A DNA stretch of 55,090 nt from Bacteroidota bacterium (GCA_023386235.1 JAEWKC010000011.1:1-55090), one strand, 5' to 3'; shown: positions 1-8,475, counted from the stretch's first letter. A program made the numbers and translations. Notes: generated by a model from the letters alone, not told the origin.

Positions 1-288
1 GGATATCCTGCAAGTGGCACTGTTTTTCGTTTTGCTCCCGCAGCAAATGCAGGTATTAGTGATAATTTGTTCGATACCGTTAAAGTGTATCCTAACCCAA
101 CTGCCGATTTCTTGTTTTTTGATCATCTGGCTGAAGCAAAAGAATATAAGATTTATAGTATAACTGGTAATGTTGTGAAAAAAGGAGCTATAAGCGTAGA
201 GCATAATAAAATTAGCGTATCCGAAATCCCTGCTGCGGTTTACTTGTTACAAATAGATCAATCAACTTTTAAGTTTGTGAAAAAGTAA
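1..288 (+). CDS. C-terminal end of a T9SS-secreted protein (partial)
   Basis: The frame is open from base 1, so the gene starts outside the window. The visible 95 residues end in a Por-type (type IX) C-terminal sorting domain: a VKVYPNPT motif, then short beta strands with YSITGNVV and a final VYLLQID...FKFVKK. In this family the domain directs export through the outer membrane and is then removed. The passenger part and its function are not visible. The gene ends in TAA at 286-288. T9SS sorting domains are confined to Bacteroidota, so this is also good evidence for the host phylum. It is probably host chromosome or an outer segment unrelated to the conjugation genes. Confidence 0.85.
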   Translation, partial: GYPASGTVFRFAPAANAGISDNLFDTVKVYPNPTADFLFFDHLAEAKEYKIYSITGNVVKKGAISVEHNKISVSEIPAAVYLLQIDQSTFKFVKK

Positions 289-547
289 TATAATCTTGCA
301 GAATATAAATGTGTTGTCAAATGGTAACCAACTCTGATGTCGTCACACGGTATGCTTTTGTGTCATTTAAGTTCTGCATTAAATACAAAATATTTACAAG
401 TCTCGTACTAAAACTAACATCCTAGTCTCGTCAGCAATCTATCCTAGGTATGTATGACATTGATTTTGAGCAACTATTTGTTAAAGTTTAATATAACAAA
501 CATAGTTCTAAATTAGGTACGAACTATAATTGCATCATTTTAATAAT

Positions 548-1096
548 ATGAAACATCTTATTTTTATTTTAAGTTTATTTTTCGTAAACTGTATTAATGC
601 TCAGAATTTTACCGAAGCAGATATACATCTGTGGGGTGCAGGTATATCTCACGAGAAGGAAATTACTGAAAATATTAGTATAAGAGGTAGTTTTAATTAC
701 GATGGAAAATATTACATTGTAGACAATCAGCTACTTCCAGGAGCTGTAAGCTATTACATATTTCAGCCGGAATTTGTTATAGAACCACGTTGGTATCACA
801 ACAAAGCAAACCGTGAAAAAAATAAGAAAAATGTAGCTTTCAATGCAAATAATTTTGTCGGTTTGTCTTTCGCATATGGTGCTTCTTGGCTAAATGCTTC
901 TAATAAGGGTTACTATATGTACGATTCTTTTACTGTATCACCATCATACAACTTAAGAAGAAATATAAAGAATACAAAATTAATTTATGAAATGGGTTTA
1001 GGTTTAAGGTACAGTCATTATTTTAAAACTAATACCAATCAAAATGGCGAATATGGAATTACTGCAAATATAAAACTAGCATATGTAATATTTTAA
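548..1096 (+). CDS. Small exported protein, possible outer-membrane beta-barrel
   Basis: A protein of 182 residues, starting at the ATG at 548 because an apparent signal peptide (MKHLIFILSLFFVNCINAQ) follows directly; an in-frame TTG at 530 would add residues ahead of it. The rest is rich in aromatic residues and alternating polar/hydrophobic strands (GISIRGSFNYDG-like, WYHNK, GLGLRYSHYF, IKLAYVIF at the end). That pattern fits an eight-stranded or similar outer-membrane barrel ending in an aromatic residue. No specific family is recognised. A clear terminator follows at 1159-1186, so it looks like a single-gene unit. Confidence 0.65.
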   Translation: MKHLIFILSLFFVNCINAQNFTEADIHLWGAGISHEKEITENISIRGSFNYDGKYYIVDNQLLPGAVSYYIFQPEFVIEPRWYHNKANREKNKKNVAFNANNFVGLSFAYGASWLNASNKGYYMYDSFTVSPSYNLRRNIKNTKLIYEMGLGLRYSHYFKTNTNQNGEYGITANIKLAYVIF

Positions 1097-1158
1097 TAAA
1101 TATTTTATTGATGTGTAAATAACTTCACTGAAATATATTGATATGGAATTTTTATAAT

Positions 1159-1186
1159 TAAGCTGCCTACGGGCAGCTTATTTTTT
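1159..1186 (+). terminator. Rho-independent terminator
   Basis: A nine-base perfect stem (TAAGCTGCC / GGCAGCTTA) with a TACG loop is followed by a run of T. It lies about 60 bases after the stop of the small exported protein gene and suits termination on the plus strand. Confidence 0.85.
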
Positions 1187-1240
1187 AAAACTGTGCAACC
1201 CTGAAGGATTGTGAAATTATTAAAGTGATAATTAATTTTA

Positions 1241-2197
1241 TAGAGGTCATAACTTAATTACATACTAAATCAGCTTGTGAAATAGGATTTCTAAAAATCA
1301 TTCTTTGGATAAGATTATTGAAGATCGTCTGTTTGGATTGAGAACGGTTAATTCTGAAACAAAACTCATTCAAATATCGATTAATATTAGAATCTGAAAC
1401 CCAAGAGTAAGTAGTTCTTAACCATGATTTCACTTGGTGAATCATGGTATGTAGTACCGGGAAATTCTTTCCCTTATGACTTGGAATCTGTGTAATGTTA
1501 AAGTCTTTTATCGGACGGTAACCCTTCCAGTCATCTGTAACTACTTCGGCTGATTTGTCAATGTGTTTATCAAATATTGTGCGTAGAGATTTGGCAGAAA
1601 AATCTTCTATTTTCAATGCGTAAAAACGCTTAACTTTCCCTTCATCTGTAAGTTCCACAGCGCATACAACCTTTTTCTTTTTGGCATCATAACTTCTACC
1701 TTGTTTGTTTTCTTCTTTTCCTCCAACGGTAAATTCATCAATCTGAACCAGACCTTTCATCCCATCTTTTTCATCAGATTTCATCGCTTCACGAACCTTA
1801 TGCATGAATAAACGAGCTGTGTTTTCTGCAACGCCATACCGAACAGACATTTGCAAAGCAGATAAATCTTTGGTGGTGGTACTCATCTCGAAACAAATAA
1901 AAAATGCTTTTCGTAGACCAAATTTTACTCGGTGGAAAAGTGTTCCTGAGCTTGGACTTTCGGTATCACTACAAACATTGCAAGTGCGGGAATAATCTTT
2001 CCTCACTTGGTATTTGGTGTGACCACATTTACGACAAGAATAACCTTTTTTCCACTTCCAGTGAGCAAGATATTTTTCGCAATCTACATCCGTTTTGAAG
2101 TGATCAGAGAACTCCAAAAGATTTTGACCTTTAAAAATTTCCATTTTTTTCCCTTTTTAAAACACTTTAAAGATATGAAATTATCTAATGACCTCTA
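1241..2197 (-). mobile_element. IS1595-family insertion sequence
   Basis: One transposase gene is flanked by short inverted termini: TAGAGGTCAT from 1241 on the left and ATGACCTCTA ending at 2197 on the right. The match extends a couple of bases outward (TATAGAGGTCAT). Just outside, TAATTTTA (1233-1240) and TAATTTTT (2198-2205) agree at seven of eight positions, which fits the eight-base target duplication usual for this family. The flanks are A+T-rich, so the duplication is suggestive only. The element looks intact, at about 957 bp. Confidence 0.75.
1254..2144 (-). CDS. IS1595-family (ISXO2-like) transposase
   Basis: A full-length transposase of 296 residues. An N-terminal zinc ribbon (CRKCGH near residue 37 and CNVC near residue 55) is followed by the ISXO2-like DDE domain. 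Likely catalytic acidic residues lie in LVQIDEFTVGGKE and VVTDDWKGY, and the third region is HTMIHQVKSWLRTTY...LNEFCFRINR. The length and domain order match intact family members. It fills almost the whole element and reads on the minus strand. There is no internal stop, so it may be active. Its position next to the arsenic genes suggests a role in assembling this region, but nothing shows that directly. Confidence 0.92.
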   Translation of the reverse strand: MEIFKGQNLLEFSDHFKTDVDCEKYLAHWKWKKGYSCRKCGHTKYQVRKDYSRTCNVCSDTESPSSGTLFHRVKFGLRKAFFICFEMSTTTKDLSALQMSVRYGVAENTARLFMHKVREAMKSDEKDGMKGLVQIDEFTVGGKEENKQGRSYDAKKKKVVCAVELTDEGKVKRFYALKIEDFSAKSLRTIFDKHIDKSAEVVTDDWKGYRPIKDFNITQIPSHKGKNFPVLHTMIHQVKSWLRTTYSWVSDSNINRYLNEFCFRINRSQSKQTIFNNLIQRMIFRNPISQADLVCN

Positions 2198-2410
2198 TAA
2201 TTTTTTTTATTTTATAATTGAGATCTGCAACACGTTTTTTGCATTATGACAAAGGTATTGGTAATTCGCTTAGAAGTTGGTGTTCACCATGTATCAGTAA
2301 AAAGTAGATGCTGCTCACTTTGGAAATCGATTTAAGAGTTTTAAAATTACTTAATTATAAATAGTAGTGTAAAAAAAATTATAACTTAAAACTTTATTAA
2401 TTAATTTTAT

Positions 2411-2428
2411 TATCGTAATATTGCGATA
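2411..2428. promoter_or_regulatory. Putative ArsR operator upstream of arsR
   Basis: An 18-base imperfect palindrome (TATCGTAATATTGCGATA) with one mismatched pair is centred about 24 bases before the arsR start codon. The same motif recurs at 2796-2813 with 15 of 18 identical bases. Autoregulation by ArsR through such a site is standard for the family; binding here is inferred. Confidence 0.6.
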
Positions 2429-2442
2429 TAAATACAAAGCAG

Positions 2443-2772
2443 ATGGGTGTCACGAAGACTGAAATATTTACCGAAGAACAGAACAATTTAGCCATTACTT
2501 TAAAAGCATTGGCGCATCCTGCACGAATTGCCATTTTACAATATATCATCAAACAAAATACCTGTATATGTAATGATTTGGTTGAACAATTAGGTTTGGC
2601 ACAAGCTACCGTTTCACAGCATTTGAAGGAATTAAAGAGCATCGGCATCATTAAAGGTAATATTGAGGGAACAAGTGTTTGCTATTGTATTAATGAAATA
2701 GTGTGGCAGCAAGTTAAAAAGGAACTTAACACTTTCTTTATAGATAATGTAACTATAGAAAAATGCTGTTAA
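2443..2772 (+). CDS. arsR: ArsR-family arsenic-responsive repressor
   Basis: A 109-residue winged-helix repressor of the ArsR/SmtB family. The HTH core is visible as HPARIAILQYI...LGLAQATVSQHLKELKSIGII. Cys41 and Cys43 (TCICNDL) lie where ArsR proteins carry the ELCVCDLC arsenite site, and the protein ends in Cys108-Cys109, which could add ligands. It should repress the downstream ars genes until arsenite or antimonite binds. The ATG follows closely after the palindromic operator at 2411-2428, fitting autoregulation. It is first in a co-directional set: arsR, a DUF6428 gene, arsC, acr3. The next gene has its own copy of the operator. Confidence 0.9.
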   Translation: MGVTKTEIFTEEQNNLAITLKALAHPARIAILQYIIKQNTCICNDLVEQLGLAQATVSQHLKELKSIGIIKGNIEGTSVCYCINEIVWQQVKKELNTFFIDNVTIEKCC

Positions 2773-2795
2773 GGCATTTTTTTAAAGACTTTGTT

Positions 2796-2813
2796 TATCG
2801 CTATATTGCAATA
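2796..2813. promoter_or_regulatory. Second putative ArsR operator
   Basis: TATCGCTATATTGCAATA matches the operator before arsR at 15 of 18 positions, including the TATCG and ATTGC halves. It sits in the arsR-DUF6428 gap, 26 bases before the ATG at 2839. It suggests a second ArsR-controlled promoter for the downstream resistance genes. Confidence 0.55.
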
Positions 2814-2838
2814 TATAATTAATTCTAATATCAACAAT

Positions 2839-3312
2839 ATGAAATTATCAGAGATCAAAGAAATCCTTCCAACATTGGATAATGTTGAATTCCAATTGGA
2901 AAATGGAACTTTTGTACCCGAACATTTCCACGTTACCGAAGTGGGGCAAATAACTAAAAATTTTATTGACTGTGGTGGCGTAATTCGAATCGAAAAAGTT
3001 GTCAATTTCCAATTATGGAATGCCAACGACTTTGACCACCGATTAAAGCCAACCAGATTATTAAGCATTATCAAACTATCTGAAGAAAAATTGGGGATTG
3101 AGGATGCCGAAATAGAAGTAGAATACCAGAGCGAAACAATTGGTAAATACGATTTGGATTTTAACGGAAAAACATTTGTGCTAAAAAATAAAATTACGGC
3201 TTGTTTGGCAGAAGATGCTTGCGGCATTCCATCAGAAAAACAAAAGAAAAATTTAATAGAATTGAACGTAAATCAAACCAATAATTGCACACCAGGTGGA
3301 GGCTGCTGTTAA
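2839..3312 (+). CDS. DUF6428-family protein of the ars operon
   Basis: A 157-residue soluble protein. I use the ATG at 2839 because an earlier in-frame start would read through the palindromic operator. It contains VEFQLENGTFVPEHFHVTEVG, a mid-region WNANDFDHRLKPTRLL, and a Cys-rich C-terminus (CLAEDACGIP, then CTPGGGCC). This layout matches the DUF6428 proteins that regularly lie between arsR and arsC in Bacteroidota ars operons. The biochemical role is not established. The terminal cysteines could bind arsenite or metal, but that is inference. Twenty bases separate it from arsC. Confidence 0.75.
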   Translation: MKLSEIKEILPTLDNVEFQLENGTFVPEHFHVTEVGQITKNFIDCGGVIRIEKVVNFQLWNANDFDHRLKPTRLLSIIKLSEEKLGIEDAEIEVEYQSETIGKYDLDFNGKTFVLKNKITACLAEDACGIPSEKQKKNLIELNVNQTNNCTPGGGCC

Positions 3313-3331
3313 TTAACACAACACAATCAAA

Positions 3332-3943
3332 ATGTATACAAATTTAGTTGAAACAATAGAGCAAGTACAAAAGCAAAACATCAGCGAGGAACGTAAAACC
3401 ATATTACAACCGTTGATAGATTTCGTACAGCAAAAAGTGGCTAATAAACAAGAAATAAGTCTCAATTTTATTTGCACACACAATTCACGCAGAAGCCATT
3501 TATCGCAGGTTTGGGCAAAGGTAGCCAGTGCATACTTCAATATCCCGAATGTACATTGCTATTCGGGCGGTACAGAAGAAACGGCACTATTCCCAAAAGT
3601 AGCAGAAACATTGATCAATCAAGGATTTAATATTTTCAAAATTGCAGACACAAATAACCCTGTATATGCCATAAAATACAGCGATAATGCTGTACCTGTA
3701 ATTGGTTTTTCCAAAAAATATGATAGCCCTTTCAATCCTATATCGGCATTTGCAGCTGTTATGACCTGCTCGCAGGCCCACGGTGGTTGCCCTTTTATAG
3801 CAGGAGCAGAAAAAAGAATTCCCATCACTTTTGAAGATCCTAAAATTTCAGATAATACACCGGAGCAATCAACGGTATATGCAGAAAGGAGTTTACAGAT
3901 AGCAAGCGAAATGTTTTATGTCTTTTCAAAAATCAGCCGATAA
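3332..3943 (+). CDS. arsC: Arsenate reductase of the low-molecular-weight phosphatase type
   Basis: A protein of 203 residues with the phosphatase P-loop CX5R as CTHNSRR (Cys48 to Arg54), followed by SHLSQVWAKVA, typical of Bacteroidota ArsC proteins. A further cysteine-containing stretch (MTCSQAHGGCP) supplies candidate resolving cysteines. In this family arsenate is reduced to arsenite with electrons from thioredoxin or a similar donor. The product is exported by the Acr3 pump encoded three bases downstream. The roughly 40 residues before the P-loop are longer than in classical ArsC but common in this lineage. Function is assigned from motif and operon context. Confidence 0.88.
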   Translation: MYTNLVETIEQVQKQNISEERKTILQPLIDFVQQKVANKQEISLNFICTHNSRRSHLSQVWAKVASAYFNIPNVHCYSGGTEETALFPKVAETLINQGFNIFKIADTNNPVYAIKYSDNAVPVIGFSKKYDSPFNPISAFAAVMTCSQAHGGCPFIAGAEKRIPITFEDPKISDNTPEQSTVYAERSLQIASEMFYVFSKISR

Positions 3944-3946
3944 CCC

Positions 3947-4978
3947 ATGCATCCAAAACTAAAATTCCTTGACCGTTACCTGACCTTATGGATATTCCTT
4001 GCTATGGCATTAGGTGTAGGATTGGGTTATTTCTTTCCAAGTATTTCTAATGTTGCAGAAGGCTTGTCCGCGGGTACAACAAATATTCCTTTGGCAATAG
4101 GCTTGATACTGATGATGTACCCACCATTGGCAAAAGTGGATTATTCCTTACTACCCAAAGCCTTTAAGGACAAAAAAGTAATCGGCATATCCTTATTGCT
4201 TAATTGGGTTATTGGTACGGGGCTGATGTTCGGCTTAGCCGTTCTGTTTTTACACAACGAACCCGATTATATGACAGGCTTGATATTGATAGGCTTGGCA
4301 AGATGTATCGCAATGGTAATCGTATGGAGCGACTTGGCTAAAGCAAACAGGGAATATACAGCTATGTTGGTTGCCTTAAACAGTATCTTTCAGATACTTT
4401 CTTACAGCTTCTTAGTTTGGCTGTTCATCAATGTATTACCAGCAAAATTAGGATTAGCCAATTTCAACGTAAGTGTATCTGTGAAAGACGTAACAGAAAG
4501 CGTATTGATATACTTAGGTATTCCGTTTTTGTCAGGTTTTTTAAGTCGTTATTTTTTAGTCAAAACACGTGGAATTGAATGGTATAACAGAATATTCGTA
4601 CCTAAAATATCACCCATTACATTATATGCTTTACTGTTTACAATAGTATTGATGTTCAGTTTAAAAGGAGACAAAATAGTAGAGTTACCAATGGATGTGA
4701 TAAAAGTAGCCATACCCTTAATCATTTACTTTGTACTCATGTTTTTCGTGAGCTTCTTTATCAATAAATCTCTAAAGGTTCCTTACGAAAAAAACGCATC
4801 AATCGCCTTTACAGCCACAGGAAATAATTTTGAATTGGCAATCGCCGTATCTATAGCGGTTTTCGGTATTCATTCGCCACAGGCATTTGTTGGCGTTATC
4901 GGCCCATTAGTTGAGGTTCCTGTTCTGATACTTTTGGTTAGGGCAAGTTTGTGGTTAAAAAAAAGATATTATAGCTAA
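3947..4978 (+). CDS. acr3: ACR3-family arsenite efflux transporter
   Basis: A 343-residue membrane protein with about ten hydrophobic segments. Family hallmarks are LAIGLILMMYPPLAKVDY near the start, GLARCIAMVIVWSDLA containing the conserved essential cysteine (Cys120), and FTATGNNFELAIAVSI...GPLVEVPVLI near the end. ACR3 proteins export arsenite, using the proton-motive force. It starts three bases after the arsC stop, so the two are surely cotranscribed. It completes a minimal arsenate pathway: sense (ArsR), reduce (ArsC), export (Acr3). Confidence 0.93.
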   Translation: MHPKLKFLDRYLTLWIFLAMALGVGLGYFFPSISNVAEGLSAGTTNIPLAIGLILMMYPPLAKVDYSLLPKAFKDKKVIGISLLLNWVIGTGLMFGLAVLFLHNEPDYMTGLILIGLARCIAMVIVWSDLAKANREYTAMLVALNSIFQILSYSFLVWLFINVLPAKLGLANFNVSVSVKDVTESVLIYLGIPFLSGFLSRYFLVKTRGIEWYNRIFVPKISPITLYALLFTIVLMFSLKGDKIVELPMDVIKVAIPLIIYFVLMFFVSFFINKSLKVPYEKNASIAFTATGNNFELAIAVSIAVFGIHSPQAFVGVIGPLVEVPVLILLVRASLWLKKRYYS

Positions 4979-5010
4979 TTTTATAAAAACAATATAGAAG
5001 CTCCAGCAAA

Positions 5011-5811
5011 TTGAAAAATTCTATTTTCATAAAAACCAAAATTGAAGCGGCAGCATTATTAAAAGCTGCACCGTTCAGGAAAGAAATTCGCAAGACCGAA
5101 CCGCACAAACACAACAGCTATTTTGAAATTATTTATTTAAGAGAAGGAAGCGGTTTCCATACCATAGATCATACTTCATTTTTAATTAAGCCACCCACCG
5201 TATTTTTTGTCCGTAAAGAACAGGTGCATCATTGGGATATGAAAGATACACCAGACGGTTTTGTACTGCTTTTAAAGAAGGGATTTCTCGACCAATCGAT
5301 GGACAGTGAGTTGAAAAGTCTTTTATCCAAATTAAGCAAATTAAGTTGTATTCATCTGACAGAAACAGAAAGTATAGATACTATATTTCAACTGCTCACT
5401 ACAGAGGAAGACCCTATCGTTACCGAAGGATTATTGAAAGCACTATTTGCAAAAATATTGATTGCGACAAAACCTTTAATAAGTAAAACAAGTAAGACCG
5501 ATGACCTCATTGCCGTGTTCAGGGAATTGCTCAATCAAACAAATGACCTGCAAAACAATGTTGCTCATTATGCAGAAAAACTTCACACTACACCACAAAA
5601 CCTCAATGCAATTTGTCGTAAAACACTAGACCAGTCTGCTACGGAAGTAATTGCCGAGCATATCATCAGCGAGGCAAAAAGGCAATTAATTTATACAGTA
5701 GCGAGCGTTTCTGAAATTGCCTATAGTTTAAATTTTAGTGACACATCCCATTTTGTAAAATATTTTAAACGCCACACTAGTGTTACCCCGCTTACATTCC
5801 GTAATACCTAA
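5011..5811 (+). CDS. AraC-family transcriptional regulator
   Basis: A 266-residue protein with an N-terminal cupin-like sensing region (PHKHNSYFEIIYLREGSG, residues about 30-50) and a C-terminal pair of HTH motifs (YAEKLHTTPQNLNAICRKT and VSEIAYSLNFSDTSHFVKYFKRHTSVTPLTFR). The start appears to be TTG at 5011, since no ATG or GTG precedes the cupin motif in frame. It lies 32 bases after acr3 and ahead of doxX-chrA, so it could control either. The ligand cannot be read from the sequence. Confidence 0.82.
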   Translation: MKNSIFIKTKIEAAALLKAAPFRKEIRKTEPHKHNSYFEIIYLREGSGFHTIDHTSFLIKPPTVFFVRKEQVHHWDMKDTPDGFVLLLKKGFLDQSMDSELKSLLSKLSKLSCIHLTETESIDTIFQLLTTEEDPIVTEGLLKALFAKILIATKPLISKTSKTDDLIAVFRELLNQTNDLQNNVAHYAEKLHTTPQNLNAICRKTLDQSATEVIAEHIISEAKRQLIYTVASVSEIAYSLNFSDTSHFVKYFKRHTSVTPLTFRNT

Positions 5812-5906
5812 AAGCTACCGTGACATTTTCAAATATACCGTATGAGTATACTTTGTTGTATGAAATTTGCTATTAAATTGAAATAACAAACGAGCAAATC
5901 GCTTTT

Positions 5907-6335
5907 ATGGAGCTAAAACGAACAGATAATTCAAGATCAACCATACTTATTCGCCTTATGGTAGGAGCTGTATTCCTTTCAGAAGGCTTTCAGAAATTTT
6001 TATTTGAAGACACTGTAGGTGCAGGACGATTTGATAAAATCGGAGAGCCTTCGTCTGAATTTTTAGGAGCTTTTGCTGGCAGTATTGAAATTGTTTGTGG
6101 ATTGCTAATTCTCATTGGATTACTAACAAGACTAGTAAGTATCCCGCTTATGCTTGTGACTATTGCAACAACCAAATCAGAGGTTTTAGCCGAAAAAGGA
6201 TTTTGGGAAATGATTCATGGAAGCCGTACAGACTGGGCGATGCTTTTGGGGAGTGTCTTTCTATTGATAAAAGGTGGAGGTCGTTGGTCGGCTGACAAAA
6301 TATTGACAAACAAATGGAGCATAAAAGAAAGTTAA
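5907..6335 (+). CDS. DoxX-family membrane protein
   Basis: A protein of 142 residues with four predicted membrane segments (ILIRLMVGAVFLSEG, FAGSIEIVCGLLILIGLL, VSIPLMLVTIATT, WAMLLGSVFLLI). The LMVGAVFLSEGFQKF motif is typical of DoxX/DoxD-like proteins. Members are linked to redox and oxidative-stress functions, but the reaction is not defined here. Its 3 prime end overlaps chrA by 22 bases, so translation of the two is probably coupled. Chromate causes oxidative stress, which would make the pairing sensible; that is inference. Confidence 0.82.
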   Translation: MELKRTDNSRSTILIRLMVGAVFLSEGFQKFLFEDTVGAGRFDKIGEPSSEFLGAFAGSIEIVCGLLILIGLLTRLVSIPLMLVTIATTKSEVLAEKGFWEMIHGSRTDWAMLLGSVFLLIKGGGRWSADKILTNKWSIKES

Positions 6336-7444
6336 AAGAAATAGTAAAAGTTTTCGGTAAATTAGGTATTATTGGATTTGGTGGTCCCGCAGCACATATT
6401 GCCATGATGCGGGATGAAGTAGTGATCAAACTAAAGTGGATGAACGAACAGCAATTTTTGGATCTGCTGGGTGCTACCAACCTTATTCCAGGACCTAACA
6501 GCACGGAAATGGCTATTCATATTGGATATGATAAAGGCGGTTGGAAAGGATTGATAATAGCAGGTTTATGTTTTATTCTGCCTGCTGTATTTATAACTGG
6601 AATTTTAGCATATTTGTATAGCCTTTACGGACAGCTACCCGAAGTACAACCTTTTATCTATGGTATCAAACCTGCTATAATAGCCATCATTCTGGCTGCA
6701 ATTTATCCATTGGCAAAACAATCTGTCAAATCCATAAATTTAGGTCTTATTGGTATTACTGTTTTATTAGCGGCGGTGTTTGGAGTTAATGAAATTTATT
6801 TAATGTTTGGTGCAGGTCTGTTAGCGTTTGGATTGCACACGGTTCAGAACAGACAAAATAATACTTTGCAAAGTATTGTTCCGTTTACCTTTCTTCAAAT
6901 TACACAGACAACTTTTTGGACAGCGACAAATGCCAAACTGTTTTGGACATTTCTTAAAATTGGCTCCATACTTTATGGGAGCGGATATGTGCTGTTTGCC
7001 TTTTTAGATACAGAATTGGTTGCAACAGGTCTGCTCACAAGACAGCAATTGATGGATGCCATTGCGGTAGGTCAGTTCACACCTGGTCCTGTTTTCTCAT
7101 CGGTAACGTTTATCGGCTGGCAGATCAATGGGCTTTCAGGTGCTTTTATTTCAACCGTAGCTATTTTTCTTCCCTCATTTGTTTTTGTGGCACTGCTTAA
7201 TCCGTTAATAAAAAAGCTACGAAATTCTAAAGGATTATCATCCTTTTTAGATGCTGTGAATGTAGCATCGGTAGCCATAATCATAGCGGTGTGCTACGAA
7301 ATGGGTAAAGAAACTATTACTGATTGGCGGACGATGTTAATTGCAGTTTTGAGCATTGCAATAACTTTTGGATACAAAAAATTAAATAGTGCTGTTGTAG
7401 TTTTGGGTGGTTCCTTATTAGGATATGTATTATTTCAAATTTGA
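6314..7444 (+). CDS. chrA: ChrA-family chromate transporter
   Basis: A 376-residue two-domain (long-chain) ChrA. Each half carries the family signatures: FGKLGIIGFGGPAAHIAMM and ATNLIPGPNSTEMAIHIGY in the first half, LKIGSILYGSGYVLFAFL and AVGQFTPGPVFSSVTFIGW in the second. About ten to twelve hydrophobic segments are visible. The family exports chromate, driven by the membrane potential. It overlaps the end of doxX by 22 bases. No chrB-type regulator is present; the AraC gene upstream is the nearest candidate. No clear terminator was found after it. Confidence 0.93.
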   Translation: MEHKRKLKEIVKVFGKLGIIGFGGPAAHIAMMRDEVVIKLKWMNEQQFLDLLGATNLIPGPNSTEMAIHIGYDKGGWKGLIIAGLCFILPAVFITGILAYLYSLYGQLPEVQPFIYGIKPAIIAIILAAIYPLAKQSVKSINLGLIGITVLLAAVFGVNEIYLMFGAGLLAFGLHTVQNRQNNTLQSIVPFTFLQITQTTFWTATNAKLFWTFLKIGSILYGSGYVLFAFLDTELVATGLLTRQQLMDAIAVGQFTPGPVFSSVTFIGWQINGLSGAFISTVAIFLPSFVFVALLNPLIKKLRNSKGLSSFLDAVNVASVAIIIAVCYEMGKETITDWRTMLIAVLSIAITFGYKKLNSAVVVLGGSLLGYVLFQI

Positions 7445-7504
7445 TAAAAATTTAGATTATTATCTTCATAAGGAGAAACTGTACAAATTCGTAACTTTCT
7501 CAGA

Positions 7505-7903
7505 TTAACTGTCCATACCGATAACGGTTTCTATTACTCTTTCAAAATCATCCACATCGCTACCAAGTAGCAGATAACCTGAAAATCCGATGTCTAAAAG
7601 GGATTTCCCAACTTTCTCATCATCAATATCACTATGGGCAACCAGTTTGATTGAAGGGTACTCTTTCCTTAATTCCTGAAGCTGTTTAAGCACATTTTGG
7701 TCGTAGAAATCCAAGTCAACAATACAGAATTTGGGTAGTTCATTCAATGAAGACAACTGTGATAGCCCGTTTTCAATGCTTTCTGACCTAGATAGGATTT
7801 CCATTCCAGATGCAGCGAGATCTTTGCAGATGTTATCGGTTACAGGGCTTTTGTCATTGATAAAAGACAGGGAGATTGTTTCTTGTACAGTACCAGTTTT
7901 CAT
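7505..7903 (-). CDS. Stand-alone response-regulator receiver-domain protein
   Basis: A protein of 132 residues starting at the ATG at 7903, which is preceded by an AAAGG ribosome-binding site; a longer reading to 8017 would read through the leader. It reads as a CheY-like fold: ISLSFINDKSPV at the start, FCIVDLDFYD with the probable phosphoacceptor aspartate, KLVAHSDIDDEK as strand four, and a C-terminal helix. There is no output HTH domain, unlike most transcriptional regulators. No kinase gene is adjacent. It may modulate the HTH genes just upstream, but only proximity supports this. Confidence 0.7.
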   Translation of the reverse strand: MKTGTVQETISLSFINDKSPVTDNICKDLAASGMEILSRSESIENGLSQLSSLNELPKFCIVDLDFYDQNVLKQLQELRKEYPSIKLVAHSDIDDEKVGKSLLDIGFSGYLLLGSDVDDFERVIETVIGMDS

Positions 7904-8105
7904 ATCGTTACCTTTTTGAGTTAGATGAAGTTCCTGCACAAAAAGAAAGCGCAGGCAACCACACTTACCGCACATTGAGGTACTGGTATACCCGACAACG
8001 AATAAGCGAGCGCCCACGCCTATGGCATGAGCGTTCTTCCTTATCGTCCCGTTGTCTAAAAATTACCAGTTTTCAATGTGGGACTTAAAGCAAAAACACT
8101 TTAAG

Positions 8106-8158
8106 TATTTCTATATTTTACATAGCAAAGATACTAAACTCGTTTCGATATAGAAATA
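8106..8158 (-). promoter_or_regulatory. Promoter and inverted repeat upstream of the receiver-domain gene
   Basis: On the minus strand TATCTTTG (8126-8133) matches the Bacteroidota -7 element TAnnTTTG exactly. It is enclosed by an 11-base inverted repeat (TATTTCTATAT at 8106-8116 and ATATAGAAATA at 8148-8158) that could be an operator. Transcription from here would give a leader of about 215 bases before the ATG at 7903. Confidence 0.5.
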
Positions 8159-8175
8159 TGATTCCTCGAAATCCG

Positions 8176-8475
8176 TTACTTGTTCTTTTGTCCATTGCAG
8201 ACATAGTTTTGTTCAAGTATCCGTAAAAGGTCGGTTTGCTTAAAAATGATTTTGCCGCCTATCTGGATGTATGGGAGTATTTGGTCTTCACGGTATTGCT
8301 GTAAAGTCCGTCTGCTGATGTGTAACAGTTTACACACGTCTTCGCCTGAAAGATATATTTCACCGTTCATTAAAGGACGGTAGTTTTTCAATATGCTTTC
8401 AATACGGCTGCGTAGCTGTGTAATCATTTCCCTGTGGGCGATGATTTCGTCACTATCATTCGTGAATAAATCCAT
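8176..8475 (-). CDS. Excisionase-like helix-turn-helix protein
   Basis: A protein of 99 residues with a MerR/excisionase-type winged HTH near the C-terminus: YLSGEDVCKLLHISRRTLQQYREDQILPYIQIGGKIIFKQTDLLRIL. The N-terminal 35 residues look helical. The start at 8475 overlaps the end of the upstream HTH gene by 20 bases, so the two are probably translated together. Paired genes of this type lie at the ends of many Bacteroidota conjugative transposons, where they act in excision or its control. That role is inferred, since no integrase is visible. Confidence 0.82.
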   Translation of the reverse strand: MDLFTNDSDEIIAHREMITQLRSRIESILKNYRPLMNGEIYLSGEDVCKLLHISRRTLQQYREDQILPYIQIGGKIIFKQTDLLRILEQNYVCNGQKNK

